Source: Longispora sp047121295 (GTDB lineage: Bacteria; Actinomycetota; Actinomycetes; Mycobacteriales; Micromonosporaceae). Taken from it: a DNA stretch of 64,000 bases. Position numbers and translations under genes: made by a program. Shown here piece after piece: positions 42,184-50,540 of this stretch. The notes under the pieces are model-generated. The model ran no database searches. It was not told where the DNA came from and worked only from the letters and a program-made list of their open reading frames with translations. The stretch is taken from assembly GCF_047121295.1 (NCBI RefSeq), contig NZ_CP139447.1, positions 4,278,001-4,342,000 on the forward strand, written 5' to 3'. Each line of letters starts with the position of its first letter. The first letter of the stretch is position 1.

Positions 42184-42615
42184 CTAGCCGGCGAGCGCGT
42201 CCCCGAGCGCCGTACGCGAGTAGCGCACCTCGTGCCCGACCCGGGTCCTGGTGACGAGGCCGGCGGCGCGCAGTACCCCCAGATGGTCTCCCGCCCCGCC
42301 CAGGGTGACGCCGAGCAGCGCCGTGAGCTGGCTGGTCGTCGCGGGGGTGGCCAGCGCGCGCAGCACACGGGCCCGGGTCGCGCCGATCAGCCGGTCCAGT
42401 CCGGTCGCCGGGGCGCCCGGTTCGCCGAACAGGTCGGCGCGGCCCCGGGCGGGGTAGACGATCGCGTGCGGCCAGGGCGGTTCGGCGTAGTAGATGAGTT
42501 CGCCGAACAGGGTCGGCACGAACAGCAGGCCGCTGCCGCCGGGCCGGTGGACGACCGGGTCGTCGTCGATGATCTCGATGGCCCCGGCCGGGTCCCAGCG
42601 CAGCCGGGGCGACAG
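42184..42615 (-). pseudogene. ArsR-type winged-helix regulator, N-terminal half missing
   Basis: The readable part runs from LSPRLRWDPAGAIEI through LLFVPTLFGELIYYAE and IVYPARGRADLF to the winged helix RVLRALATPATTSQLTALLG and VLRAAGLVTRTRVGHEVRYSRTALGDAL. In the family this is only the second half; some 150 residues should come before it. The frame has no start codon before the junction with the MFS gene and soon meets a stop. A GTG at 42519 could yield a 111-residue fragment that still has the DNA-binding part. The family usually sits divergent to just such an exporter, so a deletion at the shared 5' ends is likely. Confidence 0.72.
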
Positions 42616-42620
42616 GCGAC

Positions 42621-43787
42621 GTGTTCGCCGTGCCCCAGTTCCGGGTGCTGTTCGGCTCGTTCGCGCTGTACCTCACCGGCGACACGGTCCGGATGCTCGC
42701 CCTGGCCGTGCTCGTCTACGCCCGGACCGGCAGCCCGCTGCTCACCGCCACCGCCTACGTCGCCGGCTTCCTGCCCCAGGTCCTCGGCGGGGCCACCCTG
42801 CTGTCGCTCGCCGACCGGTGGCGGTCCCGTCCGGTCATGGTCGCCTACGACCTGATCCGGTGCGCCGTCGCCGTCCTGCTCGCCGTCGGCCCGCTGTCCC
42901 CGATCGGGATGGTCGCCGTGGTCGCCGTCGCCGGGGTCTTCTCCCCGGTGGCCGGCGCGGCCCGGGGCGCCCTGCTGCCGGACCTGCTGCCCGGCGACGC
43001 GTACGTGCTGGGCCGCTCCGTGCTGTCGATCACCTCGGGGGCCGCCCAGGTGTTCGGGGCCGCCGTGGGCGGGGCGCTGCTGGCCGCGCTCCGACCGTCC
43101 GGGGTGCTGTGGATCGCGGCGGCCAGTTGCGCCGTGTCGGCGGCCGTGGTCCGGTTCGGCCTGCGCGACTCCCCCGCCCGGCGGGCCGGCGGATCGGCCG
43201 TCGCCGACACCTGGCGCGGCAACCGGGCGCTGCTCACCGACCGGCGGATCCGGGGACTGCTGTGGGCCCAGTGGGCTCCGGTGTCCCTGATGGTCGCGGC
43301 GGAGGGCGTCGTCGTGCCGTACGCGGCGGCCACGGGCCCCGGCCTGCTGTACGCGGGCGGCGCGGCCGGCATGCTGCTCGGCGACCTGGTCGTCGGCCGG
43401 TTCGTCACCCCGGCCGGCCGGGAACGGCTCGCGCCCTGGCTGGCGGTGCTGCTCGGCGCGCCGCTGCTGGTGTTCGCGCTCCGGCCCGGCCCGGTGCCGG
43501 CGGCGCTGGCGCTGGGCGCGGCCACGTTCGGGATGGCATACGGGCTGGGCCTGCAACGCCGGTTCCTCGACGCCGTGCCAGACGCGCTGCGCGGCCAGGC
43601 CTTCGGCCTGGTGACCACCGGGGTGATGACCGCGCAGGGGCTGGGGATGGCGGCGGCCGGCGCGCTGGCGGAGGTCCTGGCTCCCGGGTACGTGATGGCG
43701 CTGGCCGGGCTGTTGTCGCTCGCCGCGACCGGCGCGCTGTGGCGGGTGCTGGCCGACCGCCCGGACCGGCGGGTGGCGGTGCTCTAA
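42621..43787 (+). CDS. MFS transporter (efflux type)
   Basis: A 388-residue membrane protein with about 12 hydrophobic segments. It opens VFAVPQFRVLFGSFALYLTGD and has LLSLADRWRSRPVM between helices 2 and 3 and LLPDLLPGDAYVLGRSVLSI later, typical of the actinobacterial drug-efflux-like MFS group. Homologues carry roughly ten more residues before FAV, and the ribosome site here is weak, so the 5' end may have been trimmed in the same event that cut the regulator next door. Likely still folds. Confidence 0.85.
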   Translation: MFAVPQFRVLFGSFALYLTGDTVRMLALAVLVYARTGSPLLTATAYVAGFLPQVLGGATLLSLADRWRSRPVMVAYDLIRCAVAVLLAVGPLSPIGMVAVVAVAGVFSPVAGAARGALLPDLLPGDAYVLGRSVLSITSGAAQVFGAAVGGALLAALRPSGVLWIAAASCAVSAAVVRFGLRDSPARRAGGSAVADTWRGNRALLTDRRIRGLLWAQWAPVSLMVAAEGVVVPYAAATGPGLLYAGGAAGMLLGDLVVGRFVTPAGRERLAPWLAVLLGAPLLVFALRPGPVPAALALGAATFGMAYGLGLQRRFLDAVPDALRGQAFGLVTTGVMTAQGLGMAAAGALAEVLAPGYVMALAGLLSLAATGALWRVLADRPDRRVAVL

Positions 43788-43797
43788 GCTGCCGCAG

Positions 43798-44559
43798 ATG
43801 GGGGTACCACGACGCGGCACCGCGACCAGGCTGATCGCGGCCGGGCTGGTCGCCGGCGCACTGTTCCTGCTGTTCCGGCCCGGCACGACCGACCCCGCGG
43901 ACTCCGGCACGACGACCGGCACCGCCGCCGACACCCCGGTCGTCGGCGCGCTGTTCGTCGACACCGGGGAGCACTTCTGCACCGCGAGCGTCGTGCACAG
44001 CCCCGGCCGCAACCTGGCGATGACCGCCGCGCACTGCGTCAGCGGCGGCGGGGACATCACCTTCGTGCCCGGCTTCCTGGACGGCCGCCGGCCGCTCGGC
44101 ACGTGGCCGGTCACCCGGATCATCGTGGACCCGGCGTGGATGGACAGCCGCGATCCGGACGTCGATGTCGGGTTCCTCGTCCTCGGCGACCTCGAGGGGC
44201 AGCACATCGAGGACGTGGTGGGCGCGAACGCGCTCGGCCTCGACCGGGGCTTCGAGCGGCAGGTGCGGATGACCGGGTACCCCGACGAGCGGGACGCGCC
44301 GATCACGTGCGCGCACGGCACCGAGCGGTACTCCGCGCACCAGCTCATGATCCGGTGCCCGGGCTTCACCGACGGCACGAGCGGCGGCCCCTGGGTCACC
44401 GACGCCGACCCGGCGACGGGGCTCGGTACCGTCATCGGGGTGATCGGGGGTTTCGAGGAGGGCGGCGGGACGGACGGCGTCTCCTACAGCACCTACTTCG
44501 ACCACCGGATCGGCGACCTGTACCAGCGCGCGATCGCCCCGCCGACCGCCGACCGCTGA
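43798..44559 (+). CDS. Membrane-anchored or secreted trypsin-like serine protease
   Basis: A 253-residue S1 peptidase. N-terminal basic residues and a hydrophobic segment (LIAAGLVAGALFLLF) form a signal or anchor. The triad is visible: His in MTAAHCVSGG, Asp in DPDVDVGFLVL and Ser in FTDGTSGGPWVTD, with Cys pairs around HFCTAS and IRCPGF. It begins ten bases after the MFS stop, so the two may be co-transcribed. Substrate unknown. Confidence 0.9.
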   Translation: MGVPRRGTATRLIAAGLVAGALFLLFRPGTTDPADSGTTTGTAADTPVVGALFVDTGEHFCTASVVHSPGRNLAMTAAHCVSGGGDITFVPGFLDGRRPLGTWPVTRIIVDPAWMDSRDPDVDVGFLVLGDLEGQHIEDVVGANALGLDRGFERQVRMTGYPDERDAPITCAHGTERYSAHQLMIRCPGFTDGTSGGPWVTDADPATGLGTVIGVIGGFEEGGGTDGVSYSTYFDHRIGDLYQRAIAPPTADR

Positions 44560-44575
44560 CCGTCCCGGGTTTCCC

Positions 44576-44597
44576 ACCGGCCGGGGCCCAGGCCGGT
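44576..44597. terminator. Short convergent hairpin
   Basis: ACCGGCC and GGCCGGT pair over seven bases around an eight-base loop, between the protease and the convergent regulator gene. Confidence 0.45.
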
Positions 44598-45712
44598 CAG
44601 GCCGGCGGGGCGCCCTCCCCCGGGCCCGGTTCCCGGGGTGCCCTGGGCCGGCCGGTCGACGCGCGGACGATCACCCGGGGCAGCACGTGCACGTGCAGCT
44701 CGGCCCGGTCGGACCGGCCGCTGTGCAGCTTGCGCAGCAGGAACTCCACGGCGAGCCTGCCGACCTCCTCCCGGGCCGGGGCGACGGCGGTGAGCGGGAT
44801 GTCCGCGAGGCCGGCGATCTCGTCGTTGTAGGCGACCACCGACAGGTCGTCGGGGACCACCATGCCCCGCAGCCGGGCCCGCTGCACGACCTGGATCGCG
44901 ACGTCGTCGGGATGGACGAGGACGGCCGTCACGTCGGCGGCCGCGAAGGAGTCCATGATGGCGTCGAGGTCGCCGAGCAGTTCCTCGCGGGTCCGGTTCT
45001 CGTAGCGGGGCATCCCGTCGGCGAGGGCCAGGCCGGCCACGGCGATGTCGTAGCCGAGGGTGATCCAGCCGCTCGTCGGCGACGCGCACGTCATCAGCGC
45101 CACCCGGCGGTGGCCTAGGTCGGCGAGGTGCCGCATCGCCTGTAGCGCGCCGTGCTGGTGGTCGGAGGCGACGAACTCCACCGGCGGCACGGCGGCGGCC
45201 GGTGCGTGGTAGCGCTCGACGAACAGCACCGGCACCGGCACGTCCGCGATCCAGTCGAGCGCGGGCCGCAGCCGGGAGAACGGTTCGCTCGGGGTGAGCA
45301 GCAGCCCGTCGATCCGCGCGTCGAGCAGGCGCTGGGCGTTGAGCCGGTCGCCCTCGACGTCGTAGTCCGACACGGCGAGCACCAGCCGGATGTCGCGGGC
45401 CCGGGCGGCGAGCCGGGCCCCCTCGACGACCTCCCGGAAGTACTGGCTGGCCGCCGGGATCATCATGCCGATCGTCGGCCGGCGGCCCGCGACGAGCGGC
45501 GGTCTCGCCTCCGCCCCGATCTCGTTCACCGTGGCGGGCGGGATCGCGCCGCCGTGCACCCGGGCGATCTGGCCGCGCTGTTCCAGGTCCGCGAGGTCGC
45601 GGCGGATCGTGACGGCCGAGACGCCGAGCTGCGCGACCAGGTCGGCGGCCCGGACGCCCCCGTCGCGGCGCAGAGCGAGCAGGATCGCCTGCTGGCGTCG
45701 GCTGGCGTCCAC
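44597..45712 (-). CDS. Chimeric regulator: DeoR-type HTH with LacI-type sugar-binding domain
   Basis: A 371-residue regulator. Residues 1-60 are a DeoR helix-turn-helix (SRRQQAILLALRRDGGVRAADLVAQLGVSAVTIRRDLADLE, then RVHGGA). Residues about 80-360 are the LacI/periplasmic-binding effector domain (TIGMMIPAASQYFREVVEGARLAA, DGLLLTPSEP, HRRVALMTCA, VAYNDEIAGLADIPLTAVA). GTG has GAGGAG six bases ahead. It is divergent from the sugar operon at 45963, so it probably controls that operon in response to a sugar or sugar acid. Confidence 0.92.
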   Translation of the reverse strand: MDASRRQQAILLALRRDGGVRAADLVAQLGVSAVTIRRDLADLEQRGQIARVHGGAIPPATVNEIGAEARPPLVAGRRPTIGMMIPAASQYFREVVEGARLAARARDIRLVLAVSDYDVEGDRLNAQRLLDARIDGLLLTPSEPFSRLRPALDWIADVPVPVLFVERYHAPAAAVPPVEFVASDHQHGALQAMRHLADLGHRRVALMTCASPTSGWITLGYDIAVAGLALADGMPRYENRTREELLGDLDAIMDSFAAADVTAVLVHPDDVAIQVVQRARLRGMVVPDDLSVVAYNDEIAGLADIPLTAVAPAREEVGRLAVEFLLRKLHSGRSDRAELHVHVLPRVIVRASTGRPRAPREPGPGEGAPPA

Positions 45713-45914
45713 GGGGTGCTCCTCGCCGGAGGGATGATTCGGGGTGCCGGTGGCCCGTGCGCATCGGTGCTGGTCCATGCGGTGTCGTCGCATCGTAGGT
45801 CCGGGTGGATCCGGCGACAAGCGGTGGGCCGTTCATCGATCACAAACGAACATCGCCCGCCCCTCCCCGGGACGCGCACGGACATCACCCCCGGTCGGGG
45901 GTTGCCCACCCGAC

Positions 45915-45928
45915 GGTAAACGCTTACC
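45915..45928. promoter_or_regulatory. LacI-type operator, copy 1
   Basis: GGTAAACGCTTACC is a 14-base near-palindrome with the central CG typical of LacI-family sites. It lies 35 bases before the dehydrogenase start. Confidence 0.7.
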
Positions 45929-45937
45929 GTAGCCCTT

Positions 45938-45951
45938 GGAAAGCGCTTACC
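45938..45951. promoter_or_regulatory. LacI-type operator, copy 2
   Basis: GGAAAGCGCTTACC resembles copy 1 and includes the perfect palindrome AAGCGCTT. Centres of the two copies are 23 bases apart, about two helix turns, and copy 2 ends just ahead of the AGGAGG ribosome site. Confidence 0.7.
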
Positions 45952-45962
45952 AGGAGGAACGC

Positions 45963-47108
45963 ATGGAACGCAGGTCGATCGGCATCGTGATGAACGGCGT
46001 CACCGGCCGGATGGGGTACCGCCAGCACCTCGTCCGGTCGATCCTCGCCATCCGGGACCAGGGCGGACTCCCCACCGCCGACGGCACCCGGATCTGGCCC
46101 GAGCCGGTCATGGTCGGCCGCAGCGAGCGCAAGCTCGCCGAACTCGCGGAGCGGCACGGACTGGAGTACACGACGGACCTCGACGCCGCCCTGGCCCGCG
46201 ACGACACGCACATCTACTTCGACGCGCAGGTCACCTCCCAGCGCGAGGGCGCGATCCGCAAGGCCATCGCCGCCGGCAAGCACGTCTACACCGAGAAGCC
46301 GCTGACCGAGACGACGGAGTCGAGCCTCGACCTGGCGGCGCTGATCCGGGCCAAGGGGCTGAAGAACGGCGTCGTGCAGGACAAGCTCTTCCTGCCCGGC
46401 CTGCGCAAGCTCAAGCGGCTGATCGACGGCGGCTTCTTCGGCCGGATCCTCAGCGTGCGCGGCGAGTTCGGCTACTGGGTGTTCGAGGGCGACTGGCAGC
46501 CCGCCCAGCGACCGAGCTGGAACTACCGCGCCGAGGACGGCGGCGGGATCGTCGTGGACATGTTCCCGCACTGGCACTACGTGCTGGAGCAGCTGTTCGC
46601 GCCGGTGCGGTCCGTGACCGCGCACATCGCCACCCACATCCCGACCCGGGTGGACGAGGCCGGCGGGGAGTACAAGGCGACCGCCGACGACGCGGCCTAC
46701 GGCATCTTCGAGCTCGACGGCGGCATCGTCGCGCAGATCAACTCCTCCTGGACGACCCGGGTGTTCCGCGACGAGCTGGTCGAGTTCCAGGTCGACGGTA
46801 CCCACGGCAGCGCCGTCGCCGGCCTGCGCACCTGCCGGATCCAGCACCGCTCGACCACCCCGAAGCCGGTGTGGAACCCGGACCTGCCGGTCACCGAGCC
46901 GTTCCGCGACCAGTGGCAGGTTGTGCCGGACAACGACGAGTTCGACAACGGGTTCAAGGTCCAGTGGGAGCACTTCCTGCGGCACGTGGTCGAGGGCACC
47001 CCGTTCCCGTGGGACTTCATGGCCGGCGTGCGCGGCGTCCAGTTCGCCGAGCTGGGGCTCCAGTCCGCCCGCGAGGGCCGGCGCGTCGAGATCCCGGAGC
47101 TGTCATGA
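45963..47108 (+). CDS. Gfo/Idh/MocA-family oxidoreductase
   Basis: A 381-residue NAD(P)-dependent dehydrogenase: N-terminal Rossmann region (IGIVMNGVTGRMGYRQH) and the family signature AGKHVYTEKPL, followed by the C-terminal substrate domain with DMFPHWHYVLEQLF, where a His may be catalytic. Acts on sugars or inositols. ATG has AGGAGG seven bases ahead. First gene of a three-gene operon; it overlaps the next by four bases (ATGA). Probably oxidises a hexose-like substrate whose product is then cleaved by the next enzyme. Confidence 0.92.
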   Translation: MERRSIGIVMNGVTGRMGYRQHLVRSILAIRDQGGLPTADGTRIWPEPVMVGRSERKLAELAERHGLEYTTDLDAALARDDTHIYFDAQVTSQREGAIRKAIAAGKHVYTEKPLTETTESSLDLAALIRAKGLKNGVVQDKLFLPGLRKLKRLIDGGFFGRILSVRGEFGYWVFEGDWQPAQRPSWNYRAEDGGGIVVDMFPHWHYVLEQLFAPVRSVTAHIATHIPTRVDEAGGEYKATADDAAYGIFELDGGIVAQINSSWTTRVFRDELVEFQVDGTHGSAVAGLRTCRIQHRSTTPKPVWNPDLPVTEPFRDQWQVVPDNDEFDNGFKVQWEHFLRHVVEGTPFPWDFMAGVRGVQFAELGLQSAREGRRVEIPELS

Positions 47109-48310
47109 TCACGCTGTCCGACGGTCCGCTCCAGCTCACCGGCGGCCCGAGGTGGCCGAAGCAGGGCCCTTCGCAGACCCGCATCGGGTACGCCGCCGCG
47201 CACGTCGTCGCCGACCCCACGGCCGACAACGTCCCCGGTACCCCCGCGGCCCTCGACTGGGAGGCCACCCTCGCCTTCCGCCACCACCTGTGGTCCTACG
47301 GCCTCGGCGTCGCCGAAGCCATGGACACCGCCCAGCGCGGCATGGGCCTGGACTACCCCGCCACCCGGGAACTGATCCGCCGCAGCGCCGCCGAGGCCCG
47401 CTCCGTGGGCGGCCGGATCGTCGCCGGGGTGGCCACCGACCAGCTGGAGGTCTCCCCCGAGTCGCTGCGCGCGGCCGGCGAACCGCTCGGCCGGGGCCCC
47501 CGGGACTCCTCGGGGCTGGTCCGCACGGCACACCTCGGCATGATCGGCCGCGCGTACGCGGAGCAGCTCGCCGACGTGGAGACGGCCGGCGCCACCCCCG
47601 TCCTGATGTGCAGCCGGCACCTCGCCGCCGCCGCGCGCGGCCCCGAGGACTACCTGGCCGTGTACGCCGACCTGCTCCGCCAGTCGTCGGGTCCCGTGGT
47701 CCTGCACTGGCTGGGCGACATGTTCGACCCGGCGCTCACCGGCTACTGGGGGTCCACCGACCTCGACGTCGCCACGGAGACCGTGCTCGCGCTGGTCAAG
47801 GAGCACGCCGACAAGGTGGACGGGATCAAGGTGTCCCTCCTCGACGCCGACCGGGAGATCGCCCTGCGGCGCGCGCTGCCGGCCGGGGTGCGGCTGTACA
47901 CGGGCGATGACTTCCACTACCCCGAACTCATCAGGGGCGACGAGCTCGGCCACTCCGACGCGCTCCTCGGGGTGTTCGCGACCATCGCCCCGGCGGCGGC
48001 CTCGGCGCTGGCCGCCCTCGACGCGGGCGACACGGCCGAGTACGACCGGATCCTCGCTCCCACCGTGCCCCTCGCCCGGCACCTGTTCGGCACGCCCACC
48101 TACTACTACAAGACCGGGATCGTGTTCCTGGCCTGGCTCGCCGGCCACCAGTCGCACTTCACCATGGTCGGTGGGCTGCAGTCGGGCCGGTCGGCCGCGC
48201 ACCTGGCCCGGCTCGTCCGGCTCGCCGACGCCGCCGGCCTGCTCCCCGACCCCGACCTCGCCGAACAGCGGGCCCGGGCGTTCTTCGAGGTGACCGGATG
48301 GGTCCGGTGA
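47105..48310 (+). CDS. DUF993 dihydrodipicolinate-synthase-like protein
   Basis: A 401-residue TIM-barrel protein of the DUF993 family, related to dihydrodipicolinate synthase and aldolases. Visible stretches are FRHHLWSYGLGVAEAMDTAQRGMG, VLHWLGDMFDPAL and the barrel lysine candidate in VDGIKVSLLD. It is likely a lyase or aldolase acting on the oxidised sugar from the upstream dehydrogenase. Overlaps neighbours at both ends (ATGA and GTGA), so all three proteins are made together. Confidence 0.88.
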   Translation: MITLSDGPLQLTGGPRWPKQGPSQTRIGYAAAHVVADPTADNVPGTPAALDWEATLAFRHHLWSYGLGVAEAMDTAQRGMGLDYPATRELIRRSAAEARSVGGRIVAGVATDQLEVSPESLRAAGEPLGRGPRDSSGLVRTAHLGMIGRAYAEQLADVETAGATPVLMCSRHLAAAARGPEDYLAVYADLLRQSSGPVVLHWLGDMFDPALTGYWGSTDLDVATETVLALVKEHADKVDGIKVSLLDADREIALRRALPAGVRLYTGDDFHYPELIRGDELGHSDALLGVFATIAPAAASALAALDAGDTAEYDRILAPTVPLARHLFGTPTYYYKTGIVFLAWLAGHQSHFTMVGGLQSGRSAAHLARLVRLADAAGLLPDPDLAEQRARAFFEVTGWVR

Positions 48311-49185
48311 CCGGCGCGCGGCTGACCGAAGACCGGTCCGCGACCGCCGCGCCTGCGCAGGCCGGGCACCGGTCCGTCGCCGGCATCGACCGGTTCTCGC
48401 TGAACTCCGCCACCACGAAGCACTGGCCGCTGCCCGACCTGGTCGCCGGGTGCGTGCGGGCCGGTGTCACCCGGGTGGGCCTGTGGCGGGAGGACCTGGC
48501 CGACCGGGGGCCGGCCGGTACCGCCGCGCTGCTGCGGGACGCCGGGCTGCGGGTGACGAGCCTGTGCCGGGGCGGGTTCTTCACGGCCCCCGACTGGTAC
48601 GACGACAACCGCCGCGCGATCGAGGAGGCCGCCGCGATCGGGGCCCCCGAGCTGGTGCTGGTCAGCGGCGGCCTGCCGGCCGGCTCCCGCGACCTCGACG
48701 CGGCCCGCGACCACGTCACCGAGGCCATCGGCCGGCTCGTGCCCGACGCCCTGGCCGCCGGGGTCCGGCTCGCCGTCGAGCCGCTGCACCCGATGTTCGC
48801 GTCCGACCGGTGCGTCGTGTCCACGCTCGGCCAGGCCCTCGACATCGCGGAGAACTTCCCGGCCGCCGCCGTCGGCGTGGTCGTGGACACCTACCACGTG
48901 TGGTGGGACCCCGACGTGTGGCGGCAGATCGCCCGGGCCGTCGACCGGATCTCCTGCTTCCAGCTCGCGGACTGGATCACCCCGCTCCCGGCCGGGGTCC
49001 TGCTCGGCCGGGGCCTGCCCGGCACCGGCCAGGTGGAGCTGGCCCGGTTCGCGGCCGCCGTCGACGCGGCGGGCTACACCGGCCCGGTCGAGGTGGAGGT
49101 GTTCCACGAGGAGGTGTGGGCCCGGCCTGGCGGGGAGGTGCTCGCCGAGGCGATCGCGGGCTACCGCGCGGCGATGTCCGGCTGA
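48307..49185 (+). CDS. Sugar phosphate isomerase/epimerase-like TIM-barrel protein
   Basis: A 292-residue xylose-isomerase-like barrel (AP endonuclease 2 superfamily): FSLNSATTKHWPLPDLVAGCVRAGV, ELVLVSGG, RLAVEPLHPMFASDRC, VVDTYHVWWDPDVW and VEVEVFHEEVW, which hold the Glu/Asp/His metal ligands. The GTG at 48307 overlaps the DUF993 stop (GTGA), in keeping with the operon; an ATG three codons upstream is possible. Works with the two upstream enzymes on a sugar or inositol-type compound. Confidence 0.9.
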   Translation: MTGARLTEDRSATAAPAQAGHRSVAGIDRFSLNSATTKHWPLPDLVAGCVRAGVTRVGLWREDLADRGPAGTAALLRDAGLRVTSLCRGGFFTAPDWYDDNRRAIEEAAAIGAPELVLVSGGLPAGSRDLDAARDHVTEAIGRLVPDALAAGVRLAVEPLHPMFASDRCVVSTLGQALDIAENFPAAAVGVVVDTYHVWWDPDVWRQIARAVDRISCFQLADWITPLPAGVLLGRGLPGTGQVELARFAAAVDAAGYTGPVEVEVFHEEVWARPGGEVLAEAIAGYRAAMSG

Positions 49186-49386
49186 CCGGCGCCTGATCCG
49201 CGTGGGCCGGTCCTGGCGGGACACCGGGCCCGGCCCACGCCCCGGCGGCGGCGAACCCCTGCCGGTCTCGGCCTCCGCCGCGTCCCGGACCGGGCCGTGC
49301 GCGGCGGACCGTCGCGGCCGGGAGCCGGCGGGATTCCGCCCGTCGAACCGGTTCGCCGGACCGGCACGATGGCGTTTACTGGGCAG

Positions 49387-49749
49387 ATGATCGATCACAT
49401 CTCCCTGCAGGTCAGCGACCTGGCGGCCAGCGCGGCGTTCTACGACGCGGTCCTGGCCCCGCTCGGTGGCCGCCGGATCATGGAACACGACGACACGATC
49501 GGGTACGGCACGTCGTTCCCCGACTTCTGGATCGGGCTGGCGACGACGGGCGGTCGGGTACGCGAGGCGCACGTGGCGTTCACGGCCGCCGACCGGGACG
49601 GCGTGGTGGCCTTCTTCGACGCGGCGGTCGGGGCCGGGGCGGAGGTGCTGCACGAGCCGAGGGTGCGCCCGGAGTACCACGAAATGTATTTTGGGGCTTA
49701 TGTCCGGGACCCGGACGGCAACAACGTGGAGGCCGTCTGTCACCGGTGA
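49387..49749 (+). CDS. VOC-superfamily protein
   Basis: A 120-residue protein, MIDHISLQVSDLAASAAFYDAVLAPLG, ending with the usual YVRDPDGNNVEAVCHR. It has the His, Glu pattern of a metal-binding VOC protein (HISLQV, EYHEMYFGAYV). An ATG six codons upstream is also possible. It converges on the regulator remnant, whose stop overlaps by ten bases. Confidence 0.88.
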   Translation: MIDHISLQVSDLAASAAFYDAVLAPLGGRRIMEHDDTIGYGTSFPDFWIGLATTGGRVREAHVAFTAADRDGVVAFFDAAVGAGAEVLHEPRVRPEYHEMYFGAYVRDPDGNNVEAVCHR

Positions 49750-49999
49750 TGCGAGCCCGCCGCCTTCAGGGTGCGCAGCACGGGGGCGGTCTCCAGGGCC
49801 GCGATCCCGTCGAGCCGGCCGAGGCGGTGGGTCAGGTAGTCGTGCAGCGCCGCCGGGTCCGCGCACAACGCGTGCGCGACGAGGTTCGTCGGCCCGGTGG
49901 TGGCGGCCACGAACGCCAGCTCGTCGTGCCCGGCCAGGACCACGGCGACCTCCTCCAGCCGGGCCGGGGTGACGGCCATCCACAGCAGCGCCTGGGTCA
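49740..49999 (-). pseudogene. Lrp/AsnC-family regulator remnant, C-terminal domain only
   Basis: The readable part ALTQALLWMAVTPARLEEV, then VLAGHDELAFVAATTGPTNLVAH and YLTHRLGRLDGIAALETAPVLRTLKAAG, is the ligand-sensing half of an Lrp/AsnC regulator. The helix-turn-helix half is absent: the frame runs upstream into unrelated sequence that on the other strand reads as the tail of a drug-efflux pump. No start codon with a ribosome site is found at the break, so this is a broken gene. Confidence 0.72.
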
Positions 50000-50073
50000 G
50001 TGCGGCAGTTGGGCGGCACGTTCGGGACCGCCCTGCTGGGCAGCGTCTTCCTCGGCGGGCTAGCTTCGTCATT
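50000..50073 (+). pseudogene. Remnant of a DHA2-type MFS efflux pump, last helix region
   Basis: The plus strand reads RQLGGTFGTALLGSVFLGG, the conserved stretch near the end of EmrB/QacA-like 14-helix exporters. Nothing else of the pump is present before it, and the frame shortly leaves recognisable sequence. It abuts the truncated Lrp/AsnC gene head to head, as expected if one deletion removed the middle of a divergent regulator-pump pair. Confidence 0.55.
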
Positions 50074-50210
50074 CGATCAGCCTTTGTGGACAGTGAATTT
50101 CCCGGGGTCCGGCGCTGGTGCGCGCGTCCTCCGGCCGGAGCGCATTCGCCGAAACGCGCCCCCGGGGCCGCCCGTCCGGGACACAATTCCCCCGGAGGGA
50201 GGCGGTGCGC

Positions 50211-50540
50211 GTGCACGAGCTGGCGATCACCGAGAGTGTCGTGGCGAGCGTCCGCGACCGGCTCGGAGACGCCCGGGTCGTCGCCGTGGTCCTCGAGGTC
50301 GGCCGGCTGTCCGGGGTGGTCCCCGACGCGGTGCGGTTCTGCTTCGACCTGTGCACCGAGGGCACGCCGTTGCAGGGCGCGCGGCTGGACATCGTCGACG
50401 TGCCCGGCGCCGCGTACTGCCGGGGCTGCCGGTCCGACGTCGCGCTCGCCGACCTGATCCCGCTGTGTCCGTGCGGCAGCGCGGACCTCGACATCACGCG
50501 CGGGCAGGAGCTGCGGATCAGACAGGTGGAGGTGGCCTGA
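50211..50540 (+). CDS. hypA: HypA, hydrogenase/urease nickel-insertion protein
   Basis: A 109-residue HypA. It begins VHELAITESVV, giving the N-terminal nickel-binding His-Glu, and has the zinc site YCRGC plus LCPCGS. HypA works with HypB to put nickel into NiFe hydrogenase. GTG at 50211 was chosen because His must be residue 2; GGAGG lies eight bases ahead. It is followed at once by hypB. No hydrogenase structural gene lies in the window. Confidence 0.93.
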   Translation: MHELAITESVVASVRDRLGDARVVAVVLEVGRLSGVVPDAVRFCFDLCTEGTPLQGARLDIVDVPGAAYCRGCRSDVALADLIPLCPCGSADLDITRGQELRIRQVEVA

